The notes: generated from the letters alone by a model not told the origin. A stretch of DNA of 58,734 bases from Desulfonatronovibrio magnus (GCF_000934755.1 NZ_JYNP01000037.1:1-58734); one strand, 5' to 3'; positions 8,403-18,300 are shown, counted from the first letter of the stretch. A program made the numbers and translations.

Positions 8403-10193
8403 TTAATCTGCTTTTCTGTCGGTTATGTCTCTGCCAATTCCGCAGGTCAGGTTTGCATTGCCCTCCATGGGCATGGCGTTCCACTCTATAGTTCTGTAGT
8501 CCCCGGCAGCTGTTTGCAGACGATTGACAAAATGAGTTCCTTCAATGCCTTCTTTGATTTTTTCTATAGTATCATGAGTTGCCTGCAGGTCATCAGGGTG
8601 GATAATATCCAAAAATTTCTTACCTCTTATTTGTGATTTTTCATGCCCAAGCAGCTTTTTCCAGGCTTTATTAATTTCAAGCACTCCATCTGTGCTGTTT
8701 CCAAGGAAAATTAAATCCCTTGAGGCCTGAAAAAATGCATTGAGCATTTCGGTTTTAAGGCTTAATTCCTTTTCTGCCTGCTTCAAACGGGATATGTCCA
8801 TGGCCATAACAATAGAACCATTGTAAACACCGTTTTCATTCAATATGGGCGAAAGAGATATCCATCCAGGAACAACCTTTCCGCTTCTGTGCAGCATATC
8901 AACTTCAATTTGCAGCTTCATGCCCAAAGATACTTGGTCATAGTAGGCCTGAAGCTTGTCCCGACTATCCGAAACAACAAAATCAAGGACAGAACAACCA
9001 AGCACCTCGGCAGTTCTATAACCCAGAACATTCTCCACCACAGAGTTAACAAATACGACCCTGTTATCCGGACCTAATTTAAGTATCATATCATTGGAAG
9101 TATTAACGAGACTGTCGTAAAGCTCTTCAGTTTCTTTCATCCTGGTCATGTCATTGAGCAAAAAAACCAGCCCTGTTACTTCATCATTTTTGAACGCGGG
9201 TGACAACTTTATGCTCATGTACCTTAAATCATCATCAGCAAACGTAAACCACTCCTGATGGTAAATATGTTTTCCCTGGAGTGCAGCCCTGGTCCAGGGC
9301 TCAATCTTCTTATGGTAATTGAAATTTCCAAACTTTGTTTTGCATATTTCCTCAAAATCCTGGCCAACGATATTTTTAACAGTCGCTCCCATCATCCTGC
9401 AATAAGAATTATTCGCGGCCTGATGCTTCAGGTCGGTGCTGATAAAAGCCTGTGGGTACTGGGAAGCTCTGACAATTGATTCATAATTTTCCAGGCTTTG
9501 GATCAGATTGTTTTCATTAGCTGACATTTCTTCATATTTTTCAGACAATGCAGCGCGTTCCTGGTTTATTTGAGCGACGTAGTCTTCAATTTTTTTTCTT
9601 TCATGATTGAAATAATCCAAGTAAAAAAACAGGTCTGTAACATCAGTAACACTGACAATAGTGTCTTGATCACTCTCGTCAAAAGACAAGTTGAACACTC
9701 GTTCTCTACCCTTTTTACAGTAACGGACAAATATAGCTTCTGGCTTGGTATCAGAGGAAGTCTGATCAATAAATTCCCTGACTTTCTGCTGGTCATCCTG
9801 ATGAAAATTCTTCAACAGATGATTCAGTTTTGAACTGATGGTAAATGGCTCAAAGCCCAGAAGCACATACATCTTATTAGACCATTTCATGCGCCCAGAC
9901 TGCTTATTAATGAATACAGCACCCGTTCTTACCGGTGGTGTATAATGCTCTGGAGCATACTTTTCTTCCGGAATATCGTTCATTAATGAAGATGAAAACA
10001 TAAACAGTGAACATAAATCAATATTAAGCTCTTTGGAAATTTTTCTGAGAATTTCTAAGGATGGATCTGATTTGCAGCGCTCTATCCTGCTCATATGCTG
10101 GATGGTAATCCCGAGCCTTGCCGCAAGTTCTTTTTGTGAAATCCCACAAAGTGTACGAAAAAATAAAACGCGTTTGCCTAATGTTGTTGCCAT
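8403..10193 (-). CDS. XRE-type HTH regulator with multiple PAS domains
   Basis: The 596-residue product begins with a Cro/C1-type helix-turn-helix (about 8-65; ISQKELAARLGITIQHMSRIE). Four PAS-like regions follow at about 85-175, 240-345, 355-475 and 480-592, separated by a coiled coil near 190-235. The last PAS ends in the PAC signature GIGRDITDR at the C-terminus. There is no histidine kinase, GGDEF, EAL or AAA+ domain, so DNA binding by the HTH is presumably the output and the PAS domains sense ligand or redox state. No transmembrane segment is seen. Its target is unknown; the nearest genes are the Tat-radical SAM gene and the flavodoxin-like gene. Confidence 0.85.
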   Translation of the reverse strand: MATTLGKRVLFFRTLCGISQKELAARLGITIQHMSRIERCKSDPSLEILRKISKELNIDLCSLFMFSSSLMNDIPEEKYAPEHYTPPVRTGAVFINKQSGRMKWSNKMYVLLGFEPFTISSKLNHLLKNFHQDDQQKVREFIDQTSSDTKPEAIFVRYCKKGRERVFNLSFDESDQDTIVSVTDVTDLFFYLDYFNHERKKIEDYVAQINQERAALSEKYEEMSANENNLIQSLENYESIVRASQYPQAFISTDLKHQAANNSYCRMMGATVKNIVGQDFEEICKTKFGNFNYHKKIEPWTRAALQGKHIYHQEWFTFADDDLRYMSIKLSPAFKNDEVTGLVFLLNDMTRMKETEELYDSLVNTSNDMILKLGPDNRVVFVNSVVENVLGYRTAEVLGCSVLDFVVSDSRDKLQAYYDQVSLGMKLQIEVDMLHRSGKVVPGWISLSPILNENGVYNGSIVMAMDISRLKQAEKELSLKTEMLNAFFQASRDLIFLGNSTDGVLEINKAWKKLLGHEKSQIRGKKFLDIIHPDDLQATHDTIEKIKEGIEGTHFVNRLQTAAGDYRTIEWNAMPMEGNANLTCGIGRDITDRKAD

Positions 10194-10780
10194 GTTATCT
10201 CGCCTCTTTAGGTGTAAAAATTAGTAAAAGTAACAGTTGGATTTTTGAGATAAGCAGGGAACATTCCGACGCTGAGCGCATCAGAAACAAATCTCTTGCC
10301 CAAATTAACAGGGCACTTGGATTGAGTGCCTGACTGTCCCCTGAGGCCTTTGCAAAATAAAAAGTCCCTGGACCAAGCCATTAGTGTTGTTTATGAGTCA
10401 GCTGAAGCAATTCCTTGTCCAGTAAAGAATATGTGCTGTACTCATGAAGTTTGTTAAGATATTACTCAAAGATTTCTTAAGGTTGTCCAGAATAATTCTG
10501 TTTGATTTCTAAGCCTTATAACGGAAAATTGCTGTTGGCAATAAGCAGATAACTTTTTTTATTATGATATTTTTAAAGCTTCATATAAATATAGGGGTGT
10601 CGTCCTTAGCTCATTTTCATTTTTCAAGTTTCAATGCCCATCGATTTGCTACTGGATTAGTAGAAATATGACCAGAAACCTGTCAAGCTTTTTTTATTTT
10701 TTGATACACTGGCTTGGATGTTCAGTGGGTCCCGGTGTGCCTGATTCCTGCCTGGCTTAAAAACGGCCTTGACTGTACGC
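10194..10780. other. Intergenic region, no supported gene
   Basis: AT-rich, with the 5' region of the HTH-PAS gene at its left end. A short codon-like stretch at about 10245-10333 ends in a TGA and could be the tail of a lost gene, but nothing recognisable precedes it. No tRNA or clear terminator was found. Confidence 0.4.
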
Positions 10781-11356
10781 TTAATTATATAGTCTTTTCA
10801 TAAGCCACGCCATATTTTTACCTAAGTTGTCCATGGTCTTTAAGCCCTCATCATCCTTTTCCACATCTCCCGGGTTAAGCCCCTGCCCTATGTTCCAGTA
10901 AGTTGAGCCAGGCACCACCATCTGACTGATAAAATAAAAATGATTGATGGAGTTAAAAACATGAATGGCACCGGCCCTGCGGACAGCTACTACTGCAGCT
11001 CCTGTCTTTCGGGCAAACATATCGTTATTGGCTTTGGCTACCAGCCCGGACCTGTCTATCAGGGATTTTATATTTGTGCTGACATTGGCGAAATAAGTCG
11101 GGGATCCCATAATGATGCCGTCAGCCTCAAGCATCTTGTCAATACACTCATTGAGCATGTCTTTGGTGACAGAGCAGTGCCTGTCCTGGTTCTGAAAACA
11201 TTTGTAACATGCAATACATCCCTGAAGGTGCCTGCCTCCAAGCTGCACAAGCTCTGTGGAAATTCCTTCTCGTTCAAGACGATGCAGAACATGCCTTAAC
11301 AGGCTGGCGGTATTGCCATCTTTTCTGGCGCTTCCATTAAATGCTGCGACCTTCAT
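10781..11356 (-). CDS. Flavodoxin-fold NAD(P)H-dependent FMN reductase / iron-sulfur flavoprotein family
   Basis: This 191-residue protein opens with FNGSARKDGNTASLL, the FMN phosphate-binding loop of the flavodoxin-like NADPH-dependent FMN reductase family. It contains CIACYKCFQ (CxxCxxC), as in iron-sulfur flavoproteins and their relatives, and GSPTYFANVST, the second flavin loop. Such enzymes reduce quinones, metals or flavins using FMN, often in anaerobes. The start has a perfect AGGAGG site, and no membrane segment is present. It stands alone, transcribed leftward. Substrate cannot be told from sequence. Confidence 0.85.
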   Translation of the reverse strand: MKVAAFNGSARKDGNTASLLRHVLHRLEREGISTELVQLGGRHLQGCIACYKCFQNQDRHCSVTKDMLNECIDKMLEADGIIMGSPTYFANVSTNIKSLIDRSGLVAKANNDMFARKTGAAVVAVRRAGAIHVFNSINHFYFISQMVVPGSTYWNIGQGLNPGDVEKDDEGLKTMDNLGKNMAWLMKRLYN

Positions 11357-11502
11357 TACAATAACCTCCTTTTTTGTAGCTACATTTAAAGAATTTTAAT
11401 CTCTGAAAATTCGTAACATGTTGAATAATTACATTATTTTTCCGGAAATAAAATATTACTTCTATCTCAGATCATACCTGGCGATGGACAGTCCCATTGC
11501 CC

Positions 11503-11541
11503 AGTGCTCAGTCTTAATCCTCGCCTGAGCACTTTCTTTTT
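11503..11541 (+). terminator. Orphan rho-independent terminator-like hairpin
   Basis: AGTGCTCAG (11503-11511) pairs perfectly with CTGAGCACT (11525-11533) around a 13-base loop and is followed by TTCTTTTT. No plus-strand gene ends nearby, because the flavodoxin-like gene is divergent, so the transcript it would end is unexplained. Confidence 0.5.
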
Positions 11542-11648
11542 CAAGTGACAACAAAACAGGCAGATGACAACTATATTGGCGCAAATCCCAGGCATGATCC
11601 GGCTGATACTTATGGCAACATGACTGGACAACGTTTTTTGTGACAGTT

Positions 11649-11826
11649 TAGTAACTTACCGTTTCAATCCTGTAGAAAATAACAAGAAAGTTTTTTAAAC
11701 TTGAAAGAGCAATAATGCCCAGGAACCATATTCTTCAGCCTTCAGCCTTCAGTCTCAAAAGTACGGTTATCACCCCAACTTAACGATTCTTGTTTAAACT
11801 GGGTTGTGGGCACAGCCCTCCTTAGA
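11649..11826 (+). repeat. Interspersed repeat family A, copy 1
   Basis: The consensus runs TAGTAACTTACCGTTTCAATCC, TGTAGAAAA, a stretch with TTGAAAGAGCAATAATGCCC, a short TTCAGCC heptamer array (about 3 units here), CAACTTAACGATTCTTGTTTAA, then GGGTTGTGGGCACAGC and CTTAG. Other copies: 19898-20067, 23597-23741, 29312-29525, 51882-52051 and a fragment at 51358-51430. Confidence 0.85.
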
Positions 11827-11975
11827 CTTTTGGTTGTGGCACAGTACTGGCTCTTGCTGGAGCCCCACCTGCCTCATAAATGGCACGTTAAAACACGGGT
11901 TATCGCTCACGCGAGTGCCGGAGCACCTGCCCCTGCTTTGCAGAAAAATGATCAAGCTATTACGTTTTTTTTTAA

Positions 11976-12004
11976 TTGGCATGAGTTGTGCTTTACGATA
12001 AAAT
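11976..12004 (+). promoter_or_regulatory. Sigma-70-type promoter of the Cys-rich protein gene
   Basis: TTGGCA (11976-11981), 17 bases, then TAAAAT (11999-12004), about 80 bases before the ATG at 12085. Spacing is ideal and both boxes are one or two mismatches from consensus. Confidence 0.45.
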
Positions 12005-12084
12005 ACTCAACATTACAAAAAAGCGCTATACATATATCTTGGGTAAAGCTAAATATTGCAAACAGTACTACAGGAGGTCTGGTC

Positions 12085-12393
12085 ATGCTAAGGAAATTTG
12101 CTATTTGTTCAATTTTTTTCTTTTTGTGCCTATTAATGGGTTCGCCGGCAATGGCTGGCGAGGCTTATACTAATCTTGTTGAGTGCCTTGATGGATGCGA
12201 AAGCTACGATACTCAATGTTCTCAATGCTGCAGGGAAACATTTGCTGAAATGCTGGCCAGTAAATGCGGCACATACGCAGATTGTGCCCTTTGTACCCCT
12301 GTGCTGGTCCGCGGTGACTGCGTTGAACACTGCAGGAGACAGGTGATGTTTTGCGCCAGCATGACCAGAGTTAGCCATACGTGCTGGCAATAG
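12085..12393 (+). CDS. Small secreted cysteine-rich protein
   Basis: The product has 102 residues. Residues 1-24 form a clear Sec signal (basic start, long hydrophobic core, cleavage after AMA). The mature part of about 78 residues contains 12 cysteines in pairs and clusters (CLDGC, CSQCC, CGTYADCALC, CVEHC). That suggests disulfides or metal binding outside the cytoplasm. I do not recognise a family. The ATG at 12085 was chosen because AGGAGG lies just upstream and because it begins the signal peptide; the open frame extends much further 5' without support. It lies 202 bases before the 1850-residue secreted protein in the same direction, so they may be co-expressed. Confidence 0.75.
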   Translation: MLRKFAICSIFFFLCLLMGSPAMAGEAYTNLVECLDGCESYDTQCSQCCRETFAEMLASKCGTYADCALCTPVLVRGDCVEHCRRQVMFCASMTRVSHTCWQ

Positions 12394-12493
12394 TTTTTTA
12401 GTTATCCTCATGCTCTGTGAGCACAAGATCAGTCTGCTGTTCTGAGCGCATGTGAAGACTGCATGAACTTGTGATAAAAGGAAACTGTATAAA

Positions 12494-12544
12494 ACTACAG
12501 CGACATTTTATTAAATTATTGCCTCCCCCCCGGGGACAGGCACT
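12494..12544 (+). repeat. Hairpin repeat family E, partial copy 1
   Basis: ACTACAGCGACATTTTATT, then AATTATTGCCTC and CCGGGGACAGGCACT, directly repeated at 18150 after the giant gene. This copy stops after the first arm of the hairpin. Confidence 0.65.
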
Positions 12545-12595
12545 GTCGTGGGAAAAATTGAGGCTTCATAATCTGCCTGTCAAGAGGAAAAAGTA

Positions 12596-15500
12596 ATGAA
12601 TCATTATTTCAGGTATGTTTATTTGGTTTTCACTTTGTTTATAGTTAATGCTTCTCTTATTGTTTTTTCGCATAATTATGCAGCAGCTTCACAATTTGTA
12701 AGTGGTGCAGATAATCGAACGTATGCTGTAATGGAGGAGGTTTTTCCAAGCACAGGTAAGGTATTTTATTCAGGCCGTGAACTTTTTGTCCCATTGGTTG
12801 TGCAAAGCGAATATTGGCAGACATTTGTGGAGATAGCCAATGGAAGTGACCGTCCTCAGACTTATTTTGTTCAGGGTTTTAATCATGATGGCCGACAGGT
12901 TCCGGATCCGGGAGATGAGTCTCTGGTTAAAGGCGGTAAAAAAATTGATGTTAGCCCGGACTCAGCAGTGGTGTTTGGCTTGGATGAACTTTTTGACCTT
13001 CCTTTTCTTTCAAAAGTGACAGCCATACGCATCTATAGTGATGAAGATCATGGTCCGAATGCGTTAAATACAGTGTCCATTGGCTACCGGCCTGTGGGTG
13101 GTGGTGAAAATGTTTTGCTTTCAGTGCCGGTTACGGACCCGCATCAACGTGTTTTTGTGGAACGCTTCATACAGGAAGACATAGTTGTTACAGCCTGGCA
13201 ACCTTTTGTAGTTGCTGCGAATATCAGTCCATTTCCTATGGATATATGGATAAATATTCAGGGTGATGATGAGGTTTTGTCTGCTCAGGTTGCTCAAAAT
13301 CTTGCCCCATATGCTCAAATCATGCTCCATCCTCAAGATGATTTTTTAACAGAAATTGTTGATATGACCAGTAAAGGCTTCAGTGGAGCTGAACTGACAG
13401 CTTATATAGCCGGAACAATGGACCCTCTCGCAGGATTGAGTGCCAGTCTTATTCTTCTCGGCAAAGGTTCAGAAGGAGAAGATGTACTAGCCGGGTGGAT
13501 GCTTCGAGGTGATTCATTAAAGGGTGACGCATCCGGGACTGCACTCAGGCGCGGCACTTTAAATGAGATTGGCAATGAATGGTTTTTGCCGCTGCTGATA
13601 GCGCATGAAGAGGGCTTCTGGTCCCGGCTTGGGTATTTCAACGGAGACGCTGCTGATCACATTCTCTGGCTGGACCATCATCTTCCTGATGGCAACCTGG
13701 TGCAGACACTGCAGCTTAATGCACCTGCTTTCCAGACCAGTGAATGGAATTTACAGGATGCCGGGATGGACCTTTCCAAGGGAGGGATGGTCAGGGTGCG
13801 GGTTCAGGATTTGACCCTCGGTGGCAGTGCATATTGGATGTTTGGTTACAACGAGCACGATTCAGCACAGCCACGTGTGCTTACTGCAGCCCAGGCTCCG
13901 ACCTGGATGGATGCTTCAACGCGTCTTCTTCTAACTGGAGTTTCAACCCATGAGGAAGAAACCATCCTGAATCTGATTAACCCCGGATCCGCCCCGATCA
14001 CCTGCACCATTGTGCTTATGGATCTCCAAGGCCAGCCCTCGGGGCAAAAATCCATTGAAATGGCTGGCAGGGCAAGCACTGTTTTGACCCTTCCCGCGGA
14101 AAAAGCTCCTTTTCAGGGACTGATTGAAATTACTGCAGATCAGCCCGTCATGGGTATGACCACCCGCATTGCCTCAGATATTTCAGGTACACGTCTTCAT
14201 GCCTCGAGCGCCCTGTTTTTATCAGGTGAAGAGGAGGCTGCACCCGAGCAGGAGTATACGGTTACCATTACTGTGCATGACCATTTCAGTGGTAAACCAG
14301 TTTCCGGAGTCTATTACGCCAGTCCGTATGGCGTGCAAGGGCCTACAGACGAATCCGGCCATGTAACATTCATCCTCAACAGCACCCAGATGCGTTTTTT
14401 CAGCCTGTTTACCAGGCCTGACTCTTCAATAGATTACATGACCCGCCAGCTGGACTGGAGTCAATTTGTTCCAGAAAATGATCATTATACCCTGAACCTG
14501 ACCCTGGCCCGCAAAGATCAGCCCCTTCCTGAAGTTGTGGCTGCCCGCCTGATGCCTCATGGCTCCATTGAAGAGTTTGACCTTCTTACCGAACCTGTAG
14601 ATTTTATGCGTCACAAAAAAAATACAGCCCGCCTTGTGCTGGATGTAAACAATCCCGGATGGAATATAACCGGGTATCGCATTCAGCAGGGTGACAAAGC
14701 AATATTCAGCTCCAGTGCAGACTTTAGTTTACTAACCCCTGGGATGCAGTTTGTTGCCAACAGGCCTGTTTTCGCCATCATTGAGACCGATTTAAGAACA
14801 TTTGCCGTACCCCTGGGCCTGCGTATACGCGACAATCCCGACTGGCCGGACCCCATGAATACGTTGCCGTCTACTGAAGCATTCCAGGTTGGCGATCAGG
14901 TCCCATTTTTTGACAAATCTACTGTTGGCATAGAAATTCTGCCTGTGTCGGTCAACCTGGTTTATGAAGATAACAAGCTAATCCTTTTTTTTGGACTTAA
15001 AGATGGATTTGAAGATGGAAAACTTGTCACTCCATCCAAAGTTATCAGCGATATGAAAGAAGCAGGCAAAAATTACACTCAGGCCTTACGCAAGTTGCAG
15101 GAGTGGGGTGTCAGGCCTCAGCCCATGCAGAATACAACAACCTGGAACGCCGAGGTAAGCGCCATGGGGTTTGTGAAATTCAGCAAGGATGAACATGGAG
15201 ACTTTGAGGTAATTGACGGCGGGGGATATATTTTCGGATCAGGCTCTCTGACCCATACCAGACCTTTTGTTGTGGTTATAGTTCCCTGCTTTATCTCTGG
15301 GACCGTTGGTGCAGAGGTCAAGGCTGAATTTGAGTACCACTCCGCAATGCGCAAGATGGAAGAACTGTTCAGCAATATCATTTTTACTTTTACTCCCAAT
15401 CTTGAATTGGAGGGTGGAGTTGGAATGAAAGGAGTTGCTTCCGTCAGTATAGCCGGCAAGGGGGACATCCCTATTGAATATAGACCAGTTAGCGATCTTT

Positions 15501-18148
15501 TTAAGGTTGATTTGCATCTCGGTGCTGAATTCAGGATTGTTGTCAACTCCTTTCTGCACTATGAAAAAGTTATTGCAGAGGATACCTGGCAGCTTTACTC
15601 CAATCACACGGCAAATCCCCAAGCCCTGACTCTGGAAAAAAATCAGTCAGCTGATATTTTTGATATGGCTGCCTACAAACCTTCAGTTCGCTCCACTGAT
15701 ATCCCTCAATGGTTGGGATATGAGGATGCGCCTCCGAGGCTGGGTCCGGTCAAAGAGCAGGTTGTCATCCGCAATGTCCTTGATGGAACGGAACCCCGTT
15801 TGTTGCGTTTTGGCAATCGAGAGATTTTATTGTGGATAGACGATGATCCCCAGCGTGATGCTGCCAACAGGTCAGCCCTCATGTATATGGTGCGCTGGGT
15901 GGGAGGAAAATTTGATGAACGACCAAGACATGTTCTGGATCAGGGCACCAGTGATGTGTCTTTTCATGCAGTGGTCCACAAAGGACAACTTTTTGTGGCA
16001 TGGCAGAACATCAATAAAAAAATTGAACTGTCCGACAGCATGCTTGAGGAAATGTGCAGACACAGTCAGGTACATGTAGCGCGCTATATTCCTGGTTGGG
16101 GTTTCAGGGATCATGTCACTTCACTGCCTGAAATGTACGAAAGCAATCCCCGTCTGGCATCAGACGGAGAACATCTCGGGCTTTTCTATCTGCGAAACAG
16201 CGATTACAATTATTTTCGCAACACAGGGCTTAACGAGATTGTTGCCAGTGTGTACGATGGATGGGGCTGGCGTAATTCAGAAGTAGTCATGCAGGCAACA
16301 GAGCACGCGGTTGTTGCCTATGCTGCAGCCATGGACGGCAGCACGCCAGTGGCTGCTGTTGTCATAGACTCTGATGGTGACCTGCGTACCATTGATGATC
16401 GGGTTCTAAAACTTTATCGATCCGGAATCAGCAGGGATGTGGTTGCCAAACCTGACATTACCGGACATCCTGTTTTTGCAGGACACCAGAACACCGCGGC
16501 CTTATTCTGGTTCCAGGACCATGATATATATTACCAGAAAGATATTTTTCAAGGTAAAGCCAGGACAGAACGTGTGTTTGGCAAACATGTAGAAGCGATA
16601 ACTGACGAATATGACCTGATGCTTGATGCAGATGGTCAGGTCCGTGCAATTTTGTGGACTGACAGCGATATGCAGCTCAACGCTGAAGCGGTGGCATCTT
16701 TCTATATAGACAGGGGCGATCATGGTCAATGGGGACAACCAGTGCCCCTGACAAAATCCGGGAGGCGGGTTGAAGCCCCTCAGGGATTCATGGCCGATGA
16801 CGGTTCTGCAGTGTTGACCTACCGTGTGCTAAGCTTTGATATATCCAGTCAACAATACCGACGCAGCAATAGTGATCTCGTGGTAGCGGATGTAACCCCT
16901 TCCATTGATCTGGCATTGGCGGAAAATGCCATTTTAATGCATTTTGCTCCTCAGCAGCCCGGGACTGACCATCATTTTGATTTTATTGTTTCCAACTTTG
17001 GCACTGTGCTTTGCAATGGACTGATTCTGGAAGTTATGAATGTTCGAGGCGAGGTAGTTAATACCATGACCTTCAGCGATTTACTTCTACCAGGTGAGAG
17101 CATTATTTTGACTGGTAAATATCCAGTGCCTGATCCACTTGTAAAACATAATTTCAGCATTCGCGTCAAACCACTTAACGGCAAGGATATTGGTCTTTCT
17201 TCCAAAACAGCTTCAACTACTGTGGGTATTGCCGATGTCAGAATTGTAAAGGCCTCCATCTGGAGACCAGAGCCTAACACCCGGCATACCAGAGTGCGGG
17301 TGCGCAACATGAACTATGTCAGGATTCCTGAAGCTGTAGTGGTTGTTACTGAAAATGACAGAGTCATCAAAAAAAGTGATCCTTTCTCCCTGGAACCTCT
17401 GCAGGCCCACAATTATGAGTTTGTAGAAAATGTGGATGAGAGCAGTGATCCAACCTACAATCACAGACGGAGCTATGCTCTGGAAATTCAAGGGGTTGAT
17501 GCCTTAGATACAGTTATATATCACAGCGTTTCCATCAATCCATTCAGGCTTACAGCCCTGACCCCTTCCATTCATGGAGCAAGTGGTCAGGATGGATCCA
17601 TCAAAGTTGATATTGCAGTAAAGAATAACCATCCCGTAAAGAGATCAGGAGAGCTTCTTGTGGAGCTTCTGGATGATCAGGAAAAAGTAGTGGACAGTGT
17701 GCGGCAGGTGGTAAGTCAGCAATCCAACTCTGCAGAATTGATAACAAAATATTTCAGCATCAATGGCAGAGCAGATGGCTATTCTGTGCGCGTATCCATA
17801 CCCCGCGACACCCTTGGATATGATCCGGGGCCTGTATACAGCGGGCCGTCCCTTCTGGCTCCGGACATGGATATTGCCCGGGTAGTGCTGGATGGTGCGG
17901 AAATACACAACAGGGCCTCCCGTATAATGGACTGGGCTGAGTCAATTCTTCCAGATTTGTTTCCTGAGCAAGGAAGAATTGTCATTCACGAAGATAAAGT
18001 GTATTATAGATATTATCCTGATGCAGGAGTATATCTTGCCGGCTATGAGGGACAACTTCTTTATTACAATCCATCAGAACATCAGGAAATTATTCATCTT
18101 GGGACCATTGATGAACTGTTGATGCATGCTGCATCTGCAGGTTTTTAG
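12596..18148 (+). CDS. Giant secreted multi-domain protein of unknown function (1850 aa)
   Basis: A Sec signal (about 1-32, ending AAAS) starts this 1850-residue protein. Residues 33-540 are beta-rich with a possible internal repetition. A carboxypeptidase-regulatory-like segment lies near 552-610 (SGKPVSGVYY). A Gly-rich beta region is at about 850-980, and a propeller-like region at about 1035-1420. CARDB-like Ig domains occupy about 1435-1755 (FDFIVSNFGTVLCNG). The C-terminus (about 1770-1850) has the pattern WAESILPDLFP then YYRYYPDAGVYLAGYEG, a module I recall at the end of other secreted bacterial proteins. There are no catalytic motifs and no LPXTG or autotransporter barrel. AGAGGA precedes the ATG. 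It is probably an extracellular or surface protein; type II secretion could export it. It is flanked by family E repeats. Confidence 0.8.
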   Translation: MNHYFRYVYLVFTLFIVNASLIVFSHNYAAASQFVSGADNRTYAVMEEVFPSTGKVFYSGRELFVPLVVQSEYWQTFVEIANGSDRPQTYFVQGFNHDGRQVPDPGDESLVKGGKKIDVSPDSAVVFGLDELFDLPFLSKVTAIRIYSDEDHGPNALNTVSIGYRPVGGGENVLLSVPVTDPHQRVFVERFIQEDIVVTAWQPFVVAANISPFPMDIWINIQGDDEVLSAQVAQNLAPYAQIMLHPQDDFLTEIVDMTSKGFSGAELTAYIAGTMDPLAGLSASLILLGKGSEGEDVLAGWMLRGDSLKGDASGTALRRGTLNEIGNEWFLPLLIAHEEGFWSRLGYFNGDAADHILWLDHHLPDGNLVQTLQLNAPAFQTSEWNLQDAGMDLSKGGMVRVRVQDLTLGGSAYWMFGYNEHDSAQPRVLTAAQAPTWMDASTRLLLTGVSTHEEETILNLINPGSAPITCTIVLMDLQGQPSGQKSIEMAGRASTVLTLPAEKAPFQGLIEITADQPVMGMTTRIASDISGTRLHASSALFLSGEEEAAPEQEYTVTITVHDHFSGKPVSGVYYASPYGVQGPTDESGHVTFILNSTQMRFFSLFTRPDSSIDYMTRQLDWSQFVPENDHYTLNLTLARKDQPLPEVVAARLMPHGSIEEFDLLTEPVDFMRHKKNTARLVLDVNNPGWNITGYRIQQGDKAIFSSSADFSLLTPGMQFVANRPVFAIIETDLRTFAVPLGLRIRDNPDWPDPMNTLPSTEAFQVGDQVPFFDKSTVGIEILPVSVNLVYEDNKLILFFGLKDGFEDGKLVTPSKVISDMKEAGKNYTQALRKLQEWGVRPQPMQNTTTWNAEVSAMGFVKFSKDEHGDFEVIDGGGYIFGSGSLTHTRPFVVVIVPCFISGTVGAEVKAEFEYHSAMRKMEELFSNIIFTFTPNLELEGGVGMKGVASVSIAGKGDIPIEYRPVSDLFKVDLHLGAEFRIVVNSFLHYEKVIAEDTWQLYSNHTANPQALTLEKNQSADIFDMAAYKPSVRSTDIPQWLGYEDAPPRLGPVKEQVVIRNVLDGTEPRLLRFGNREILLWIDDDPQRDAANRSALMYMVRWVGGKFDERPRHVLDQGTSDVSFHAVVHKGQLFVAWQNINKKIELSDSMLEEMCRHSQVHVARYIPGWGFRDHVTSLPEMYESNPRLASDGEHLGLFYLRNSDYNYFRNTGLNEIVASVYDGWGWRNSEVVMQATEHAVVAYAAAMDGSTPVAAVVIDSDGDLRTIDDRVLKLYRSGISRDVVAKPDITGHPVFAGHQNTAALFWFQDHDIYYQKDIFQGKARTERVFGKHVEAITDEYDLMLDADGQVRAILWTDSDMQLNAEAVASFYIDRGDHGQWGQPVPLTKSGRRVEAPQGFMADDGSAVLTYRVLSFDISSQQYRRSNSDLVVADVTPSIDLALAENAILMHFAPQQPGTDHHFDFIVSNFGTVLCNGLILEVMNVRGEVVNTMTFSDLLLPGESIILTGKYPVPDPLVKHNFSIRVKPLNGKDIGLSSKTASTTVGIADVRIVKASIWRPEPNTRHTRVRVRNMNYVRIPEAVVVVTENDRVIKKSDPFSLEPLQAHNYEFVENVDESSDPTYNHRRSYALEIQGVDALDTVIYHSVSINPFRLTALTPSIHGASGQDGSIKVDIAVKNNHPVKRSGELLVELLDDQEKVVDSVRQVVSQQSNSAELITKYFSINGRADGYSVRVSIPRDTLGYDPGPVYSGPSLLAPDMDIARVVLDGAEIHNRASRIMDWAESILPDLFPEQGRIVIHEDKVYYRYYPDAGVYLAGYEGQLLYYNPSEHQEIIHLGTIDELLMHAASAGF

Positions 18149-18149
18149 C

Positions 18150-18300
18150 ACTACAGCGACATTTTATTTAATTATTGCCTCGGCCTCCGGGGACAGGCAC
18201 TTTTGCCGACCTCTATACATGAAACTGTTGGACTGCACGGCGGCAAAAGAGCCAGTCCCCTTCAAGCTTACATAATATGTCACAGTAGTGTCAGTTTTTT
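18150..18300 (+). repeat. Hairpin repeat family E, copy 2
   Basis: Begins one base after the stop of the giant gene. It contains a near-perfect 20-bp stem: GGGGACAGGCACTTTTGCCG (18189-18208) pairs with CGGCAAAAGAGCCAGTCCCC (18241-18260), with two mismatches. A similar hairpin is at 51548-51660. It may also act as the gene's 3' structure. Confidence 0.7.

Noticed and set aside
10118-10333. 71-codon open frame overlapping the start of the HTH-PAS gene
   Set aside because: Its first half is antisense to a confident gene, and only the last 30 codons look coding-like.
11806-12084. Longer N-terminus for the Cys-rich protein
   Set aside because: The upstream codons overlap the end of a repeat and lie before a strong AGGAGG site and a perfect signal peptide start at 12085.
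13121-13336. Antisense frames inside the giant gene, the RND pump, gspD and other long genes
   Set aside because: They are shadows in other frames of well-supported genes, without own start signals.
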